Shown here in pieces: positions 35,497 through 43,687 of a stretch of 64,000 bases of DNA. The translations under genes and the position numbers were made by a program. The notes beneath the pieces were generated by a model. It had not been told where the DNA came from and did not search any database. It saw only the letters and a list, made by a program, of their open reading frames with translations. Each line of letters starts with the position of its first letter. Position 1 is the first letter of the stretch. This stretch comes from Paenibacillus_AA sp045062745 (lineage in GTDB: Bacteria; Bacillota; Bacilli; Paenibacillales; NBRC-103111), in contig NZ_JBJGED010000018.1 in assembly GCF_045062745.1 (NCBI RefSeq), positions 62,001 to 126,000 of the forward strand. Reading direction: 5' to 3'.

Positions 35497-36476
35497 AACT
35501 TACCGAGACATACCGGCAAGCGAAGCTGGAGCTGCAGCGAACGGTCGAGAGCCGCCGTGCGCAGCGCGTGGGCAAATTCCTGCTCGGCCCGAACTTGAAC
35601 GACGGATTGATCGCGAAGACGATCATGATTGTTCTCTTGTCCGTCATCGCGTTCTTGTACGTGAAGCCGATTCTCTATATGATCTCGACGAGCGTCAAAA
35701 GTCTGGAGGATTTGATCGATCCGGTCGTCGGACTTATCCCGAGAAGCTTGCACATTCAAAATTATCTCGACGCGTGGAAAGGACTCCGCTATCCGGAGGC
35801 GTTCACCAACACGTTTATCATCGCGTTTTTCGGGTCGCTGTTCCAAGTGTTCTCGTGCGCGTTGACCGGGTACGCATTGGCGCGGCTGCGCATTCCCGGG
35901 AAGACGCTCGTCTTCGTGCTGGTCCTGATCACGTTCCTCGTTCCGCCCGAGATCACGATGATTCCGCTGTATATGATCTACAGCAAGCTCGGCTGGCTAA
36001 ACACGCCGCTCGTCTTCCTCGTGCCGGCCTTGCTCGCCCAAGGCATGCGGGGGGCGTTATTCATCATTATTTTCCGGCAATTTTTCCTGGCGCAGCCCAA
36101 AGCGTTGGAGGAAGCGGCCAAAATCGACGGGGCCTCCGTCTTCCGGCTGTTCTTCCGGATTATGCTGCCGCTTGCGGGCTCGGCCTGTCTCGTCGTCTTC
36201 CTGTTCTCGTTCGTCTGGTATTGGAACATGCACATGGAGCCCTCCATGTTCCTCAGCAAAGGCTTCACCCCGCTCTCCCTGCGGCTGAACGAGCTGTCGG
36301 TGCAGCTGCTTGGCAACAAGTCGATGAGCCTAAGCGTAGCCGTCGGCAAAGACCCGATCTCGGAAGGGCCCAAAATGGCCGCCGCCTTCTTGATCATCCT
36401 GCCGCCGCTCATCGTCTATCTTATCGCGCAGCGATGGTTTACGGAAGGGATCGAGCGGACGGGACTGGTGGAGTAA
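35493..36476 (+). CDS. sugar ABC transporter permease, MalG-type (pair 2)
   Basis: A 327-residue membrane protein starting with GTG at 35493 and overlapping the previous stop by four bases; GGAAAGGGGGG lies upstream. A charged N-terminal cytosolic segment of about 40 residues precedes six helices. The EAA loop is EEAAKIDGASVFRLFFRIML at about 205. It is last of the eight-gene operon. No second solute-binding gene follows it, so pair 2 must share a binding protein, either the giant one or the divergent lipoprotein at 22669. Confidence 0.9.
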   Translation: MKLTETYRQAKLELQRTVESRRAQRVGKFLLGPNLNDGLIAKTIMIVLLSVIAFLYVKPILYMISTSVKSLEDLIDPVVGLIPRSLHIQNYLDAWKGLRYPEAFTNTFIIAFFGSLFQVFSCALTGYALARLRIPGKTLVFVLVLITFLVPPEITMIPLYMIYSKLGWLNTPLVFLVPALLAQGMRGALFIIIFRQFFLAQPKALEEAAKIDGASVFRLFFRIMLPLAGSACLVVFLFSFVWYWNMHMEPSMFLSKGFTPLSLRLNELSVQLLGNKSMSLSVAVGKDPISEGPKMAAAFLIILPPLIVYLIAQRWFTEGIERTGLVE

Positions 36477-36540
36477 GCTTCTGCCGTATGTAAGAAAAAC
36501 TTCTGGAGCAGATTCACTCCAGAGGTCCTTGCGTTGGCGT

Positions 36541-36588
36541 TCAGTTGGCGCGTGAGGCGGGCATGGGGAAGGGCTCCGACCGCTGTTG
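36541..36588. repeat. dispersed repeat of about 45 bp, inverted copy of 10290-10337
   Basis: Read in reverse complement, this stretch matches 10290-10337 with only a few differences over about 40 bases (shared core AACAGCGGTCGGAGCCCTTC). Both copies lie in noncoding spacers just after long plus-strand operons. Confidence 0.75.
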
Positions 36589-36611
36589 AAATCGTAGGGT
36601 AAACCCTCTTA

Positions 36612-36830
36612 TAGTGAAGGGCAACGTAATTCCTCTATTCTCCCGTAATCCAGAGAAATGAACCCATTGTGGGAACGAGGTTCCCTTATTTGGCGGCAAA
36701 CTGGTCTAGAGTCGTTCTTCGGAAAGGAATAGCGGAATGAGGTTCTCCTTTCTTTACGAATCCATGCCGATCAGCCCAAATAGTGGAACGACGTTCCCGT
36801 TCATTCGCTATTATCCCTTCTTCGCTCCAG
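36612..36830. repeat. four degenerate copies of a TAGTGGAACGA-GTTCCC repeat
   Basis: Related palindromic units begin near 36612, 36668, 36730 and 36782, each close to TAGYGGAAYGAnGTTCYC followed by a pyrimidine-rich tail, spaced about 55-60 bases apart. The 565-bp gap between the ABC operon and the IclR gene consists largely of these units and contains no supported gene. Confidence 0.65.
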
Positions 36831-36918
36831 TTCTTAGCTCAGAGCTTGCCGGGTTCGGCAATATCGTACGATACCACTTCGCCAAAGAAACCCGATATTT
36901 TTACTTTACTAGTATTTC

Positions 36919-36969
36919 AAAAAAAGGACCTTGCTTCCTCGTCGGAACGACGGGAGCCAGGTCCTTTTT
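36919..36969. terminator. bidirectional intrinsic terminator
   Basis: AAAAAGGACCT and AGGTCCTTTTT form an 11-bp stem with a partly paired loop (TTCC/GGA, CGTCGG..CGACG). A and T runs on both sides allow it to end the plus-strand ABC operon and the minus-strand IclR gene. Confidence 0.75.
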
Positions 36970-36980
36970 GTTTTAAATCC

Positions 36981-37038
36981 CGGGGTCCCCGTAAAGTACT
37001 GGGAATAAGCTCCGAAGGTCCACTTCACTTTGTGGGGT
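36981..37038. repeat. 58-bp dispersed repeat, copy 1
   Basis: This stretch matches 38770-38827 in the same orientation at about 47 of 58 positions by hand count. Its ends are near-complementary (CCCCGTAAAGT and ACTTTGTGGGG), so it can fold into one long hairpin. It lies 3 bases beyond the stop of the minus-strand IclR gene. Confidence 0.75.
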
Positions 37039-37041
37039 TGA

Positions 37042-37812
37042 TCACTGCTGTCGAAACACCTTGTAACTCAGCTCTTCGCACGCCTTCCGGATCCAATCGT
37101 GGACATTGCCCCACACCTCGCCGGTGATGCGCACGACCGGAATCGAGATGCTGATCGAGGCCGCCGCTTTGTTGTCCGCGTCCCGGACCGCCCCGGCTAC
37201 GCAATGTACGCCGTCAACGGTTTCACCCATGTTGTAGCCGAACCCTTGCTTCCGGACCTTCTCCAGCTCCTTCACCAGGTCGCTGAACGAGGAGATCGTC
37301 TTGTTCGTCACTTTCTCCAGCTGATCGGTCGGGTACAGATCGCGGAGATCTTCCATCGTCATATCCGCCAACAGAATTTTGCCGGAGGCGGTAGCGTGCA
37401 GCGGCAGCGTATTCCCGAGACTCGGATTGAAGCGAAGGGGGTGGGTGCTCACCTTCTCGCCGATATAGAGAAGCTGGTTATCCGCCCGAATCGACAGGCT
37501 CACCGTCTCGTTCAAATCCTGGATGATTTTCTCGGCGATCTGGTTGAACTCCCCAGTCAAGCTCGAGCTCCGCATATAGCCGGAACGAATCGTGAACAAT
37601 TTATAGCCGATGCGGAATTGTTTGCCGGACCGATCCGTTTCGAGATAGCCCCGGTTCAGCATATTTTGCAGGATTAAGTAGGTGCTGCTCGGAGGCATAT
37701 TGAGCTGTTTCGAAATATCCGTAAGGCTATAGGAATCTTTCTCTCCTGTGAATAGCTCGAATATATCCAATACGCGGTCCGCCGACTTCACTTTTGGTGC
37801 TTGTTGATCCAT
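37042..37812 (-). CDS. IclR-family transcriptional regulator
   Basis: A 256-residue regulator; the ATG at 37812 (GAGGGTGA upstream) is preferred to an in-frame ATG at 37854. An N-terminal winged helix-turn-helix at about 10-70 (SLTDISKQLNMPPSSTYLILQNML) is followed by the IclR effector-binding GAF-like domain at about 85-250, with the GVHCVAGAVRD and ISISIPVVR segments typical of the family. It is convergent with the large sugar ABC operon and is the nearest regulator to it, but control of that operon is only a guess. A small palindrome between its promoter and start suggests autoregulation. Confidence 0.88.
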   Translation of the reverse strand: MDQQAPKVKSADRVLDIFELFTGEKDSYSLTDISKQLNMPPSSTYLILQNMLNRGYLETDRSGKQFRIGYKLFTIRSGYMRSSSLTGEFNQIAEKIIQDLNETVSLSIRADNQLLYIGEKVSTHPLRFNPSLGNTLPLHATASGKILLADMTMEDLRDLYPTDQLEKVTNKTISSFSDLVKELEKVRKQGFGYNMGETVDGVHCVAGAVRDADNKAAASISISIPVVRITGEVWGNVHDWIRKACEELSYKVFRQQ

Positions 37813-37835
37813 TCCATTCACCCTCACAGAAACGA

Positions 37836-37887
37836 TTTCACAAATATGAAACACTATGATTCTACCGCATTTGGATCATATTGTCGA
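37836..37887 (-). promoter_or_regulatory. promoter and possible operator of the IclR gene
   Basis: On the minus strand TCGACA (37882-37887) and TAGAAT (37859-37864) are separated by 17 bases. Just downstream, TTTCA-N6-TGAAA (37836-37851) forms a palindrome between promoter and ATG, a plausible autoregulatory site. Confidence 0.6.
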
Positions 37888-37936
37888 TATGCGATTTGTT
37901 TGTCAGTAAAATTAAGCCAATACTGCCATAAATGAA

Positions 37937-37971
37937 GCAAAAAGCTCAAGCCGTTACCTCCCGGCTTGAGC
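37937..37971 (-). terminator. intrinsic terminator of the 100-residue hypothetical gene
   Basis: On the minus strand GCTCAAGCCG pairs perfectly with CGGCTTGAGC across an 8-base loop and is followed by TTTTTGC. It lies about 60 bases after the stop codon at 38033. Confidence 0.85.
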
Positions 37972-38032
37972 CTATTCAGCTTTTCACAAATAAGTTGAAG
38001 GTTTCATCCATTTGCAAACGATCATCGGGAGC

Positions 38033-38335
38033 TTATTGCCAGCTCTCCAGCGCATCATCCAAATCGGTTAGGGTCAGCTGCGGTTTCCGCATGTGCATGT
38101 TCGGCACACAGGCGTTGTAGGCGTCGATGCTGCGGTTCAGCTGCTGCAGGTCCGACTCGGCGAGCGTTTGCGCGTGCGCGAGCAGCCGGTTCAGCTGCGT
38201 GCGAATGTCTTGCTGCAGCTGCAGCCACGAGGGCAGGCTCTCCGTATGGCGGCAGTCGTTATAGAAAGGATCGAAGGCGTCCGTCAGGGATACCGGCTCC
38301 AGGGTTGCTTCATTCCGAATCGTCTCATTAAGCAT
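38033..38335 (-). CDS. hypothetical protein, 100 residues
   Basis: The start at 38335 is chosen because GGAGG lies 8 bases upstream; the longer frame to 38419 has none. The protein is cytosolic and mostly helical, with a glutamine/leucine-rich middle (QLQQDIRTQLNRLLAHAQTL) that could form a coiled coil, and a conserved-looking NMHMRKPQLTLTDLDDALE end. I do not recognise the family. It has its own terminator and stands between the IclR regulator and a small plus-strand gene. Confidence 0.6.
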   Translation of the reverse strand: MLNETIRNEATLEPVSLTDAFDPFYNDCRHTESLPSWLQLQQDIRTQLNRLLAHAQTLAESDLQQLNRSIDAYNACVPNMHMRKPQLTLTDLDDALESWQ

Positions 38336-38554
38336 AGCGTAATCCTCCATTCCGGAATTAGGTCGTGCGCGCTTCCTATCCTTAGTATAACGCGGGAACT
38401 GAGGCGGCGAACGGAGCAATTATGTCCAATCTCGGGCGGAATGATGGACGAATCATGAACATGGGTTGCGTGCCCGTTCCCCTCCTTCTATACATACTCC
38501 GTAACTCTGCATTGCATACTACAAGGTGAAAGCATCCAGGGGAGGTGAGCTAGA

Positions 38555-38698
38555 ATGGCTGGCGCGCAAGTGAAGAAGCAAGCGGAGAAAATAATGGAGA
38601 GCTGCAGCAAGCTGCAGAACATGACGACCGACGAAGCGATTCATAACGAAATTTTGAAGATCAAACAATATTGCCAGATGATCGAGAGTCAGATTTAA
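38555..38698 (+). CDS. small helical protein, 47 residues
   Basis: A short ORF with a near-perfect ribosome site (GGGGAGGTGAGC) 7 bases before the ATG, and a strong terminator 16 bases after its TAA. The product is highly charged and helical (KKQAEKIMESCSKLQNM, NEILKIKQYCQMIE), with two cysteines. The tight ribosome-site/ORF/terminator layout argues for a real gene. The function is unknown; it does not look like a fragment of a larger protein. Confidence 0.65.
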   Translation: MAGAQVKKQAEKIMESCSKLQNMTTDEAIHNEILKIKQYCQMIESQI

Positions 38699-38713
38699 AA
38701 GCGGCCCAAAGTG

Positions 38714-38755
38714 AAACGTCCCCGGCATCCGCAGCGTGCGGAGCGGGGACGTTTT
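38714..38755 (+). terminator. intrinsic terminator of the 47-residue protein gene
   Basis: AAACGTCCCCG pairs with CGGGGACGTTT, with an additional inner stem (CCGCA/TGCGG), followed by a T-rich run. It starts 15 bases after the stop codon. Confidence 0.85.
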
Positions 38756-38769
38756 GCTTGTTGTCAATC

Positions 38770-38827
38770 CGGGGCCCCCGCAAAGTACTAGGACTACGCT
38801 TCGGAGGCTTTCTTCACTTTGTGGGGT
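38770..38827. repeat. 58-bp dispersed repeat, copy 2
   Basis: Second copy of the element at 36981-37038, same orientation, with near-complementary ends (CCCCGCAAAGT/ACTTTGTGGGG). It lies 3 bases beyond the stop of the minus-strand MBOAT gene, the same position relative to a stop codon as copy 1. Confidence 0.75.
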
Positions 38828-38830
38828 AAC

Positions 38831-40255
38831 TTAGAACTGGAAGTAAATAAAGGTGCTCTGCTCGCCCTTCAAGTAAATGATCAGGAAGGCGATAATCGCC
38901 GTGTACAGCACCGCCCGGACCGGGGCCGGGAACCGCTTCTGCCACCCTTCGGCCAGCTTGGCTGCATTTTTGAACAAGAAATATTCGCCGATATGCAGCA
39001 GGAACAGGAACGCTACGATATAGGCGTAAGGGAACAGCAAGCCTTGGAACTGGAACACTTCCGGCGACAGCATTTTGCGAATCATGTCTGTCGCGTTGTG
39101 CATCCCGTTCACCCGGAAAAGTACCCACCCGATGCAGGTGATGTGGAAGAAGATCAGAACCGACAGCACGTAATAAATCTTGCTGTTATCGAGCCCCTTC
39201 AGCCCGAGCTTCTCCTTCACCGCCATATACAGCTTGTGCAGAATGAGCAGCGTGCCGTGGAACATCCCCCAGACGACGTACGTCCACGCGGCGCCGTGCC
39301 AAATGCCCGAGATCGCCATGGCGATGAACAGGTTCACATATTGGCGCACACGGCCCTTCCGGGAGCCGCCAAGCGGGATGTAGATGTACTGCATGATCCA
39401 GGAGGACAGCGTAATGTGCCAGCGGCGCCAAAACTCCGTCGGGTTCGTGCTCAAGTACGGAGTGCGGAAATTGACGGCCAGCGTCATCCCGAACATATAG
39501 CCGAGCCCGACCGCCATCTCGCTGTACGCGGCGAAGTCGAAGAAGATCTGGAAGGCGAACATATAGGACGCCATCCACGCCTCCGCCCCGGTCAGGGAAG
39601 CGCCGCGGGCGAAGTAATCGTTGACATAGGGGGCCAAGTAGTCGGCCATCCATATTTTTTTCATCAAGCCGATCGCGAGCCACGCGACCCCCATCTTGAA
39701 CTTGCGCACGTCGAATTTGATGGACCGGATCGCTTCGATCTGCGGCATGAACTCGTTCGAACGCATAATCGGTCCGGCAACGAGGTGGGCGAAGAACGAG
39801 ATGAACACCCAGAAGTTGAGCAGCGTTGTGGCCGGTTCGGCTTTGCGCTGATACACGTCCACCATATAGGCGATCACCTGGAACGTATAGAACGAGATCC
39901 CGATCGGCAGCACGATCGTCGTCAGGAACGAGTCTTGGGCCACGAGCTGGATATTCACGAGCCGTTCGACCGTATGCAGGAAGAAGACGATATATTTGAA
40001 AAAGATCAGGTTCGCCAAGCTGACGCACACACCGAGCCAGATGAACAACCGGCTGTAGGGGCCGCGCATGTTGCGGGAGCAGATGTAGCAAAAAATCGTA
40101 ATGGCCAGGAAGATCGCCAGATTGCCGAGGCCGGCCACCCCATAGAACAGCATGTTGGCGATCGTGAGCACATAAATGCGGATGTTCGGGAACGCGTAAT
40201 ACAGAATTAGCGTAACGACGAGCAATCCGGCGAATTCCGGTGTATGAAACAGCAT
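38831..40255 (-). CDS. MBOAT-family membrane O-acyltransferase (AlgI/DltB-like)
   Basis: A 474-residue polytopic membrane protein with about 10-12 helices. It carries the conserved AlgI/DltB elements: PIGISFYTFQVIAYMVDVY at about 117-135, FWRRWHITLSSW with His280, and the catalytic-site histidine at 320 in the GIWHGAAWTYVVWG motif. Such enzymes transfer acyl, usually acetyl, groups across the membrane to an extracellular polysaccharide or teichoic acid, together with an SGNH partner. The partner is the upstream gene in the same operon, 6 bases away. The acceptor polymer is unknown; a 58-bp repeat hairpin follows the stop. Confidence 0.9.
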   Translation of the reverse strand: MLFHTPEFAGLLVVTLILYYAFPNIRIYVLTIANMLFYGVAGLGNLAIFLAITIFCYICSRNMRGPYSRLFIWLGVCVSLANLIFFKYIVFFLHTVERLVNIQLVAQDSFLTTIVLPIGISFYTFQVIAYMVDVYQRKAEPATTLLNFWVFISFFAHLVAGPIMRSNEFMPQIEAIRSIKFDVRKFKMGVAWLAIGLMKKIWMADYLAPYVNDYFARGASLTGAEAWMASYMFAFQIFFDFAAYSEMAVGLGYMFGMTLAVNFRTPYLSTNPTEFWRRWHITLSSWIMQYIYIPLGGSRKGRVRQYVNLFIAMAISGIWHGAAWTYVVWGMFHGTLLILHKLYMAVKEKLGLKGLDNSKIYYVLSVLIFFHITCIGWVLFRVNGMHNATDMIRKMLSPEVFQFQGLLFPYAYIVAFLFLLHIGEYFLFKNAAKLAEGWQKRFPAPVRAVLYTAIIAFLIIYLKGEQSTFIYFQF

Positions 40256-40261
40256 CGCTTT

Positions 40262-41323
40262 CTATCTCCTATTCCATTCTTGCCAGATCAGATCCGCCAT
40301 CCGGTGGTAGCCTTCCGGCGTTAAGTGCGTATGGTCGGTGAATAACGAATCCGGGATGCGCCCTTCCAAATCCGCATACTGGAACGGCTGCTTCGCCATA
40401 TAGGCGTTCAGCGCCTGCATGTTCGCGATATAGCCGGGCTTGTTCACATGCTCCTTCATCATCTCGTGGTTCGTGCCTGTCAGCAGTACCAGCGTCTTCT
40501 TGCCCTCCTGGAATGCGGTCATCTTGTTCAGGAAGTAGATGTCCGGGCTGTTCTCCGTCAAGTCGAACGGCTTGTCCGAGAAGCTCTGGAGCAGCTGCGG
40601 GTCGTGCATGAAGTCGGCGAAGTCCTTCTCGAACCAAGGGCGGGAATCGCCTAGTGCATCGCCCGGAATAGGCTTCCCGGTGAGCTTCAGATAATCATGG
40701 TAATAGTCCAGCTTGATATTGTCCTTGTAGCGGAACAGCCCCACCTTCGGCAGTACGACGTGGTGCAGGAAATACTTATACCACTGGAACGGCGTGGACG
40801 GCGGCTTGAAGCCGGCATTCTTCAATGGCGTAAGGACGCGGTCGTACGCTTCGCGGTCCAGGCCGCGCAGCTCGTCCGCCAGCCAGAACACGGGAGACGG
40901 GAACGGATCGCGCTCGATGAACATGGCGTATCGGATATTGAGGATCAAGTTGTCCGTGGAGATGCCGAATTTCTTCAGCTTCAGCATCATCACATAATAG
41001 TCGCCGAGCTGCATCGCCGGCATCGACAGATTGAAGATCGCCGGGGCGCCAGGCTGCTCCTGCATGAAGACGTTCACGCTCTGGTCCGAATTCCCGGGGC
41101 TGCCGAACAGCACGGAGTCGCCCAGAATGATAATATAGTCTTGGAGCTTCTTGCGCTTGATTTCCTTCTGGATTTGCTGCATGACCGCGTCCAGATCGTG
41201 AAGATTGCTTTTCACCCGTTCATAATCGATCCGGTTATGGTATACGTCCGCGAGTGACAGTTGGGAGGGCAGGAAGAACTGAATAATGAGAAGGAACACG
41301 ATTACGTATTTCAAGGATTTCAT
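40262..41323 (-). CDS. SGNH/AlgX-AlgJ-like O-acetylation partner protein
   Basis: A 353-residue protein with an N-terminal signal/anchor (about 5-24). The SGNH triad is readable: Ser70 in ILGDSV and Asp330/His333 in TDHTHLTPEG near the C-terminus. Proteins of this type receive acyl groups from an MBOAT transporter and place them on an external polymer. It is first in a two-gene operon with the MBOAT gene. The combination points to acetylation of an exopolysaccharide or wall polymer; no polymerase genes are visible in the window. Confidence 0.85.
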   Translation of the reverse strand: MKSLKYVIVFLLIIQFFLPSQLSLADVYHNRIDYERVKSNLHDLDAVMQQIQKEIKRKKLQDYIIILGDSVLFGSPGNSDQSVNVFMQEQPGAPAIFNLSMPAMQLGDYYVMMLKLKKFGISTDNLILNIRYAMFIERDPFPSPVFWLADELRGLDREAYDRVLTPLKNAGFKPPSTPFQWYKYFLHHVVLPKVGLFRYKDNIKLDYYHDYLKLTGKPIPGDALGDSRPWFEKDFADFMHDPQLLQSFSDKPFDLTENSPDIYFLNKMTAFQEGKKTLVLLTGTNHEMMKEHVNKPGYIANMQALNAYMAKQPFQYADLEGRIPDSLFTDHTHLTPEGYHRMADLIWQEWNRR

Positions 41324-41630
41324 GAGTCGGCGGCACCTATCCTAAGTATAGTCTCTAGTCATTATAATAGAAACGAGCTCGAACGTCACTTTTTGCCAAA
41401 ATGTTTCTGCATTCCCTATTGTATATAACACCGGTTGTCGAACATTGTTACTAGTTTGTCACCGATTTTTCAATCGGGCAAGCTACTATAGAACTAGTCT
41501 GTGTCATGGACAATCCGGGGGAGTGAATCGTTGCACCGGCAGGAGCTTGACTCTAGTTTGCTTACAAGGGCATAGTTTGATGTATAGATAGAAGAAGGAT
41601 CGGAATCGGAACGGCGGGAGGTGGATTCGC
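41324..41630. other. divergent intergenic region without a gene
   Basis: A 307-bp spacer between the minus-strand acylation pair and the plus-strand lipoprotein/two-component operon. It is AT-richer than its neighbours and should carry both promoters. I could not assign boxes with confidence, and no protein or RNA gene is supported. Confidence 0.5.
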
Positions 41631-42929
41631 ATGAGAGGTCGAAGGAGGCTGGCGCTGCTGCTGTTCGCGGGGGTGCTGCTGGGACTGGGGACAGGCTGCT
41701 CGCTCATGCAGCAGCCCCAGACCTATATGCGCCTGCCCAAGCTCATGGCGGAGGAGGAGAAGCTGATGGAGCAAGTGCAGCTGTCGCTTCCGGCCGGCGC
41801 TGCTATCATCCGCCCGCGGCGGGCGGACCAGCGCAACACGGTGGCGATGCTCGATCTGGATGGGGACTCACGCCAGGAAGCGGTGCTGTTCTATAAGAAC
41901 AAGGGCGACAAGGATCAAATCATCGGCGAAATCTGGACGAGCCGGCAGGGAGCCTGGCAACGGCTCGCCACGATTCCGGGGGAAGGCTACGAGCTCGATA
42001 CGCTCAAGTTCGCCGACCTCATGAAGAACGGCCGGCAGTCGGTTATGATCGGCTATTCTGCCGCGAACAAGTCGGACCAGCGCGGCTTGACCGTATACAG
42101 CCTGGAGGCGGACGGCCATTTGACGAAGCAGTTCGAATCGCCCTATCAGGAGTTCATCGTCGACGACATGAACGGGGACGGCAAGAAGGACGTGACGATC
42201 ATCAACCGGACGAGGGAGAAGGAGAAGGACAAAGCGAACGCAGTGCTGTACCAATACGAGCAGTCGATGGGAAAACTGGGCATGGTCGACCTCGATCCGA
42301 GCGTAAACGGCTATTACAACGTCGTATCGGGAGCTGTGGCGCCAGGCCAAAGGGGCATTTTGCTCGATGCCGGGGTGGGCGCCCATTCGTCGACGACCCA
42401 GCTGATCGTGTGGGAGAACGGACGGCTGAGAGCGGTCTTCTCGGATAGGAGCAATCCGACGTTCCGTGCGTATTCGGCCCTGAGCACCGATGTAGACGGC
42501 GACGGGATTCTGGATATCCCGCTTATGAAGGAGGCGCCGGGCTGGGAAGAAGCCGCGATGGCGTATAAGGCTTGGCTGTATCCGTATTACAAATGGGATG
42601 GGAAGAATGGGCTCACATTCGTCCTGGAACGATATTACAACAACGAGCAGGGCTATTATGTAGACATTCCGAAGGATTGGGTGAATCGGTATACGGTCGA
42701 GAAAACGCCTCAGTCCGTCCGGTTCGTCGGCTTAAGCGGAGGGCAGCTGTTAGCCGAGATCCGGGCGGTGCCGGTGGACCAATGGACGGAATCGGCCGGC
42801 GGTTGGATAGAGCTGACCCGCACCGGCAGTACGGTATTCGAAGTGAACGCGGAGGCGGCCCCGGTCGGACTCTCTGCCTTCCATCTCATCACGGAGACGA
42901 CCCAGCAAAAGGAGGACAGGCTGCCATGA
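41631..42929 (+). CDS. lipoprotein with FG-GAP/VCBS-like repeats, operon with two-component system
   Basis: A 432-residue lipoprotein: lipobox LGTGC (Cys23), ribosome site GGGAGGTGG. The body contains at least three calcium-type loops of the DxDGD kind (DLDGDSRQE, DMNGDGKKDV, DVDGDGILDI) spaced as in FG-GAP/VCBS propellers, so an external beta-propeller is likely. It overlaps the response regulator gene by ATGA, and the kinase follows. The lipoprotein may therefore sense a signal for the kinase or monitor the envelope; this is inference. Confidence 0.75.
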   Translation: MRGRRRLALLLFAGVLLGLGTGCSLMQQPQTYMRLPKLMAEEEKLMEQVQLSLPAGAAIIRPRRADQRNTVAMLDLDGDSRQEAVLFYKNKGDKDQIIGEIWTSRQGAWQRLATIPGEGYELDTLKFADLMKNGRQSVMIGYSAANKSDQRGLTVYSLEADGHLTKQFESPYQEFIVDDMNGDGKKDVTIINRTREKEKDKANAVLYQYEQSMGKLGMVDLDPSVNGYYNVVSGAVAPGQRGILLDAGVGAHSSTTQLIVWENGRLRAVFSDRSNPTFRAYSALSTDVDGDGILDIPLMKEAPGWEEAAMAYKAWLYPYYKWDGKNGLTFVLERYYNNEQGYYVDIPKDWVNRYTVEKTPQSVRFVGLSGGQLLAEIRAVPVDQWTESAGGWIELTRTGSTVFEVNAEAAPVGLSAFHLITETTQQKEDRLP

Positions 42930-43687
42930 ACAACGGAGTGACATTGTCGGGGTCAGCATCGGGATTGAGCAAAGAGACGGAATGTACGGCGAAAGTGCTC
43001 ATTCTGGAGGACGAGGAATCGATCCGCAGCTTCGTGGTCGTCAATCTGAAGCGAAGCGGGTTCCAGGTCGTGGAGACGGACAATGGCGACGACGCGCTGC
43101 GGATTCTGCGCTCCGATCTCTCGATCGATATCGCGCTCCTCGACGTCATGGTGCCCGGGATCGACGGGTTCGAGGTTTGCCGCCAAGTGCGGGAGTTCAA
43201 TGAGAAGATCGGCATTTTGTTCCTGACCGCCAAGGTCCAGGAGCAGGACAAGGTCATGGGCCTGTCGCTCGGAGCGGACGACCATATGGGCAAGCCGTTC
43301 AGTCCGGCGGAGCTGATGGCGCGAGTGCAGTCGCTGCTGCGGCGCGTGCGGCTGGTGAAGATGGATGCCTCGTCCGCGGATACGTTCGTCTCGGGCCCAT
43401 TCGAGCTGCACCCGAAGTCGAATCAGCTGTTCAAGCTCGAGCAGCGCATTGAGCTGACGCCGACGGAGTTCGCCCTGATCCGGTTCCTGATGGAGCGCCG
43501 GAATGTCCCGGTGAGCCGGGACGAGCTGCTGGATTCAATCTGGGGCGTGAACTATGTAGGCGATCCGAAGATTGTGGACGTCAACATCCGCCGGGTGCGG
43601 CAAAAAATCGAGGAGGATCCGTCCCATCCGGTCTACGTCGAGGCGATCTGGGGCTTCGGGTACATGTGGAAGGAGAGCACGGAATGA
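42926..43687 (+). CDS. OmpR/PhoB-family response regulator
   Basis: A 253-residue regulator. A receiver domain (about 22-135) carries the acidic pair in ILEDEE, phosphoacceptor Asp73 in LLDVMVPG and the conserved Lys in LTAKVQ. The OmpR-type winged helix (about 150-250) has ELTPTEFALIRFLMERRN and the recognition segment IVDVNIRRVRQKIEEDP. The position corresponding to the usual Thr/Ser-Lys region is standard, but the GADDHMGKPF loop has Met where Tyr is common. It is the partner of the overlapping kinase gene. A 20-residue N-terminal extension precedes the receiver. Confidence 0.92.
   Translation: MNNGVTLSGSASGLSKETECTAKVLILEDEESIRSFVVVNLKRSGFQVVETDNGDDALRILRSDLSIDIALLDVMVPGIDGFEVCRQVREFNEKIGILFLTAKVQEQDKVMGLSLGADDHMGKPFSPAELMARVQSLLRRVRLVKMDASSADTFVSGPFELHPKSNQLFKLEQRIELTPTEFALIRFLMERRNVPVSRDELLDSIWGVNYVGDPKIVDVNIRRVRQKIEEDPSHPVYVEAIWGFGYMWKESTE

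Noticed and set aside
36612..36830. Repeated units considered as a CRISPR array
   Set aside because: Repeat sequence varies between copies more than spacers would, and no cas genes are present.
38819..40210. 463-codon plus-strand frame opposite the MBOAT gene
   Set aside because: His/Arg/Gln-rich antisense of a membrane protein, a typical artefact of GC-rich coding DNA.
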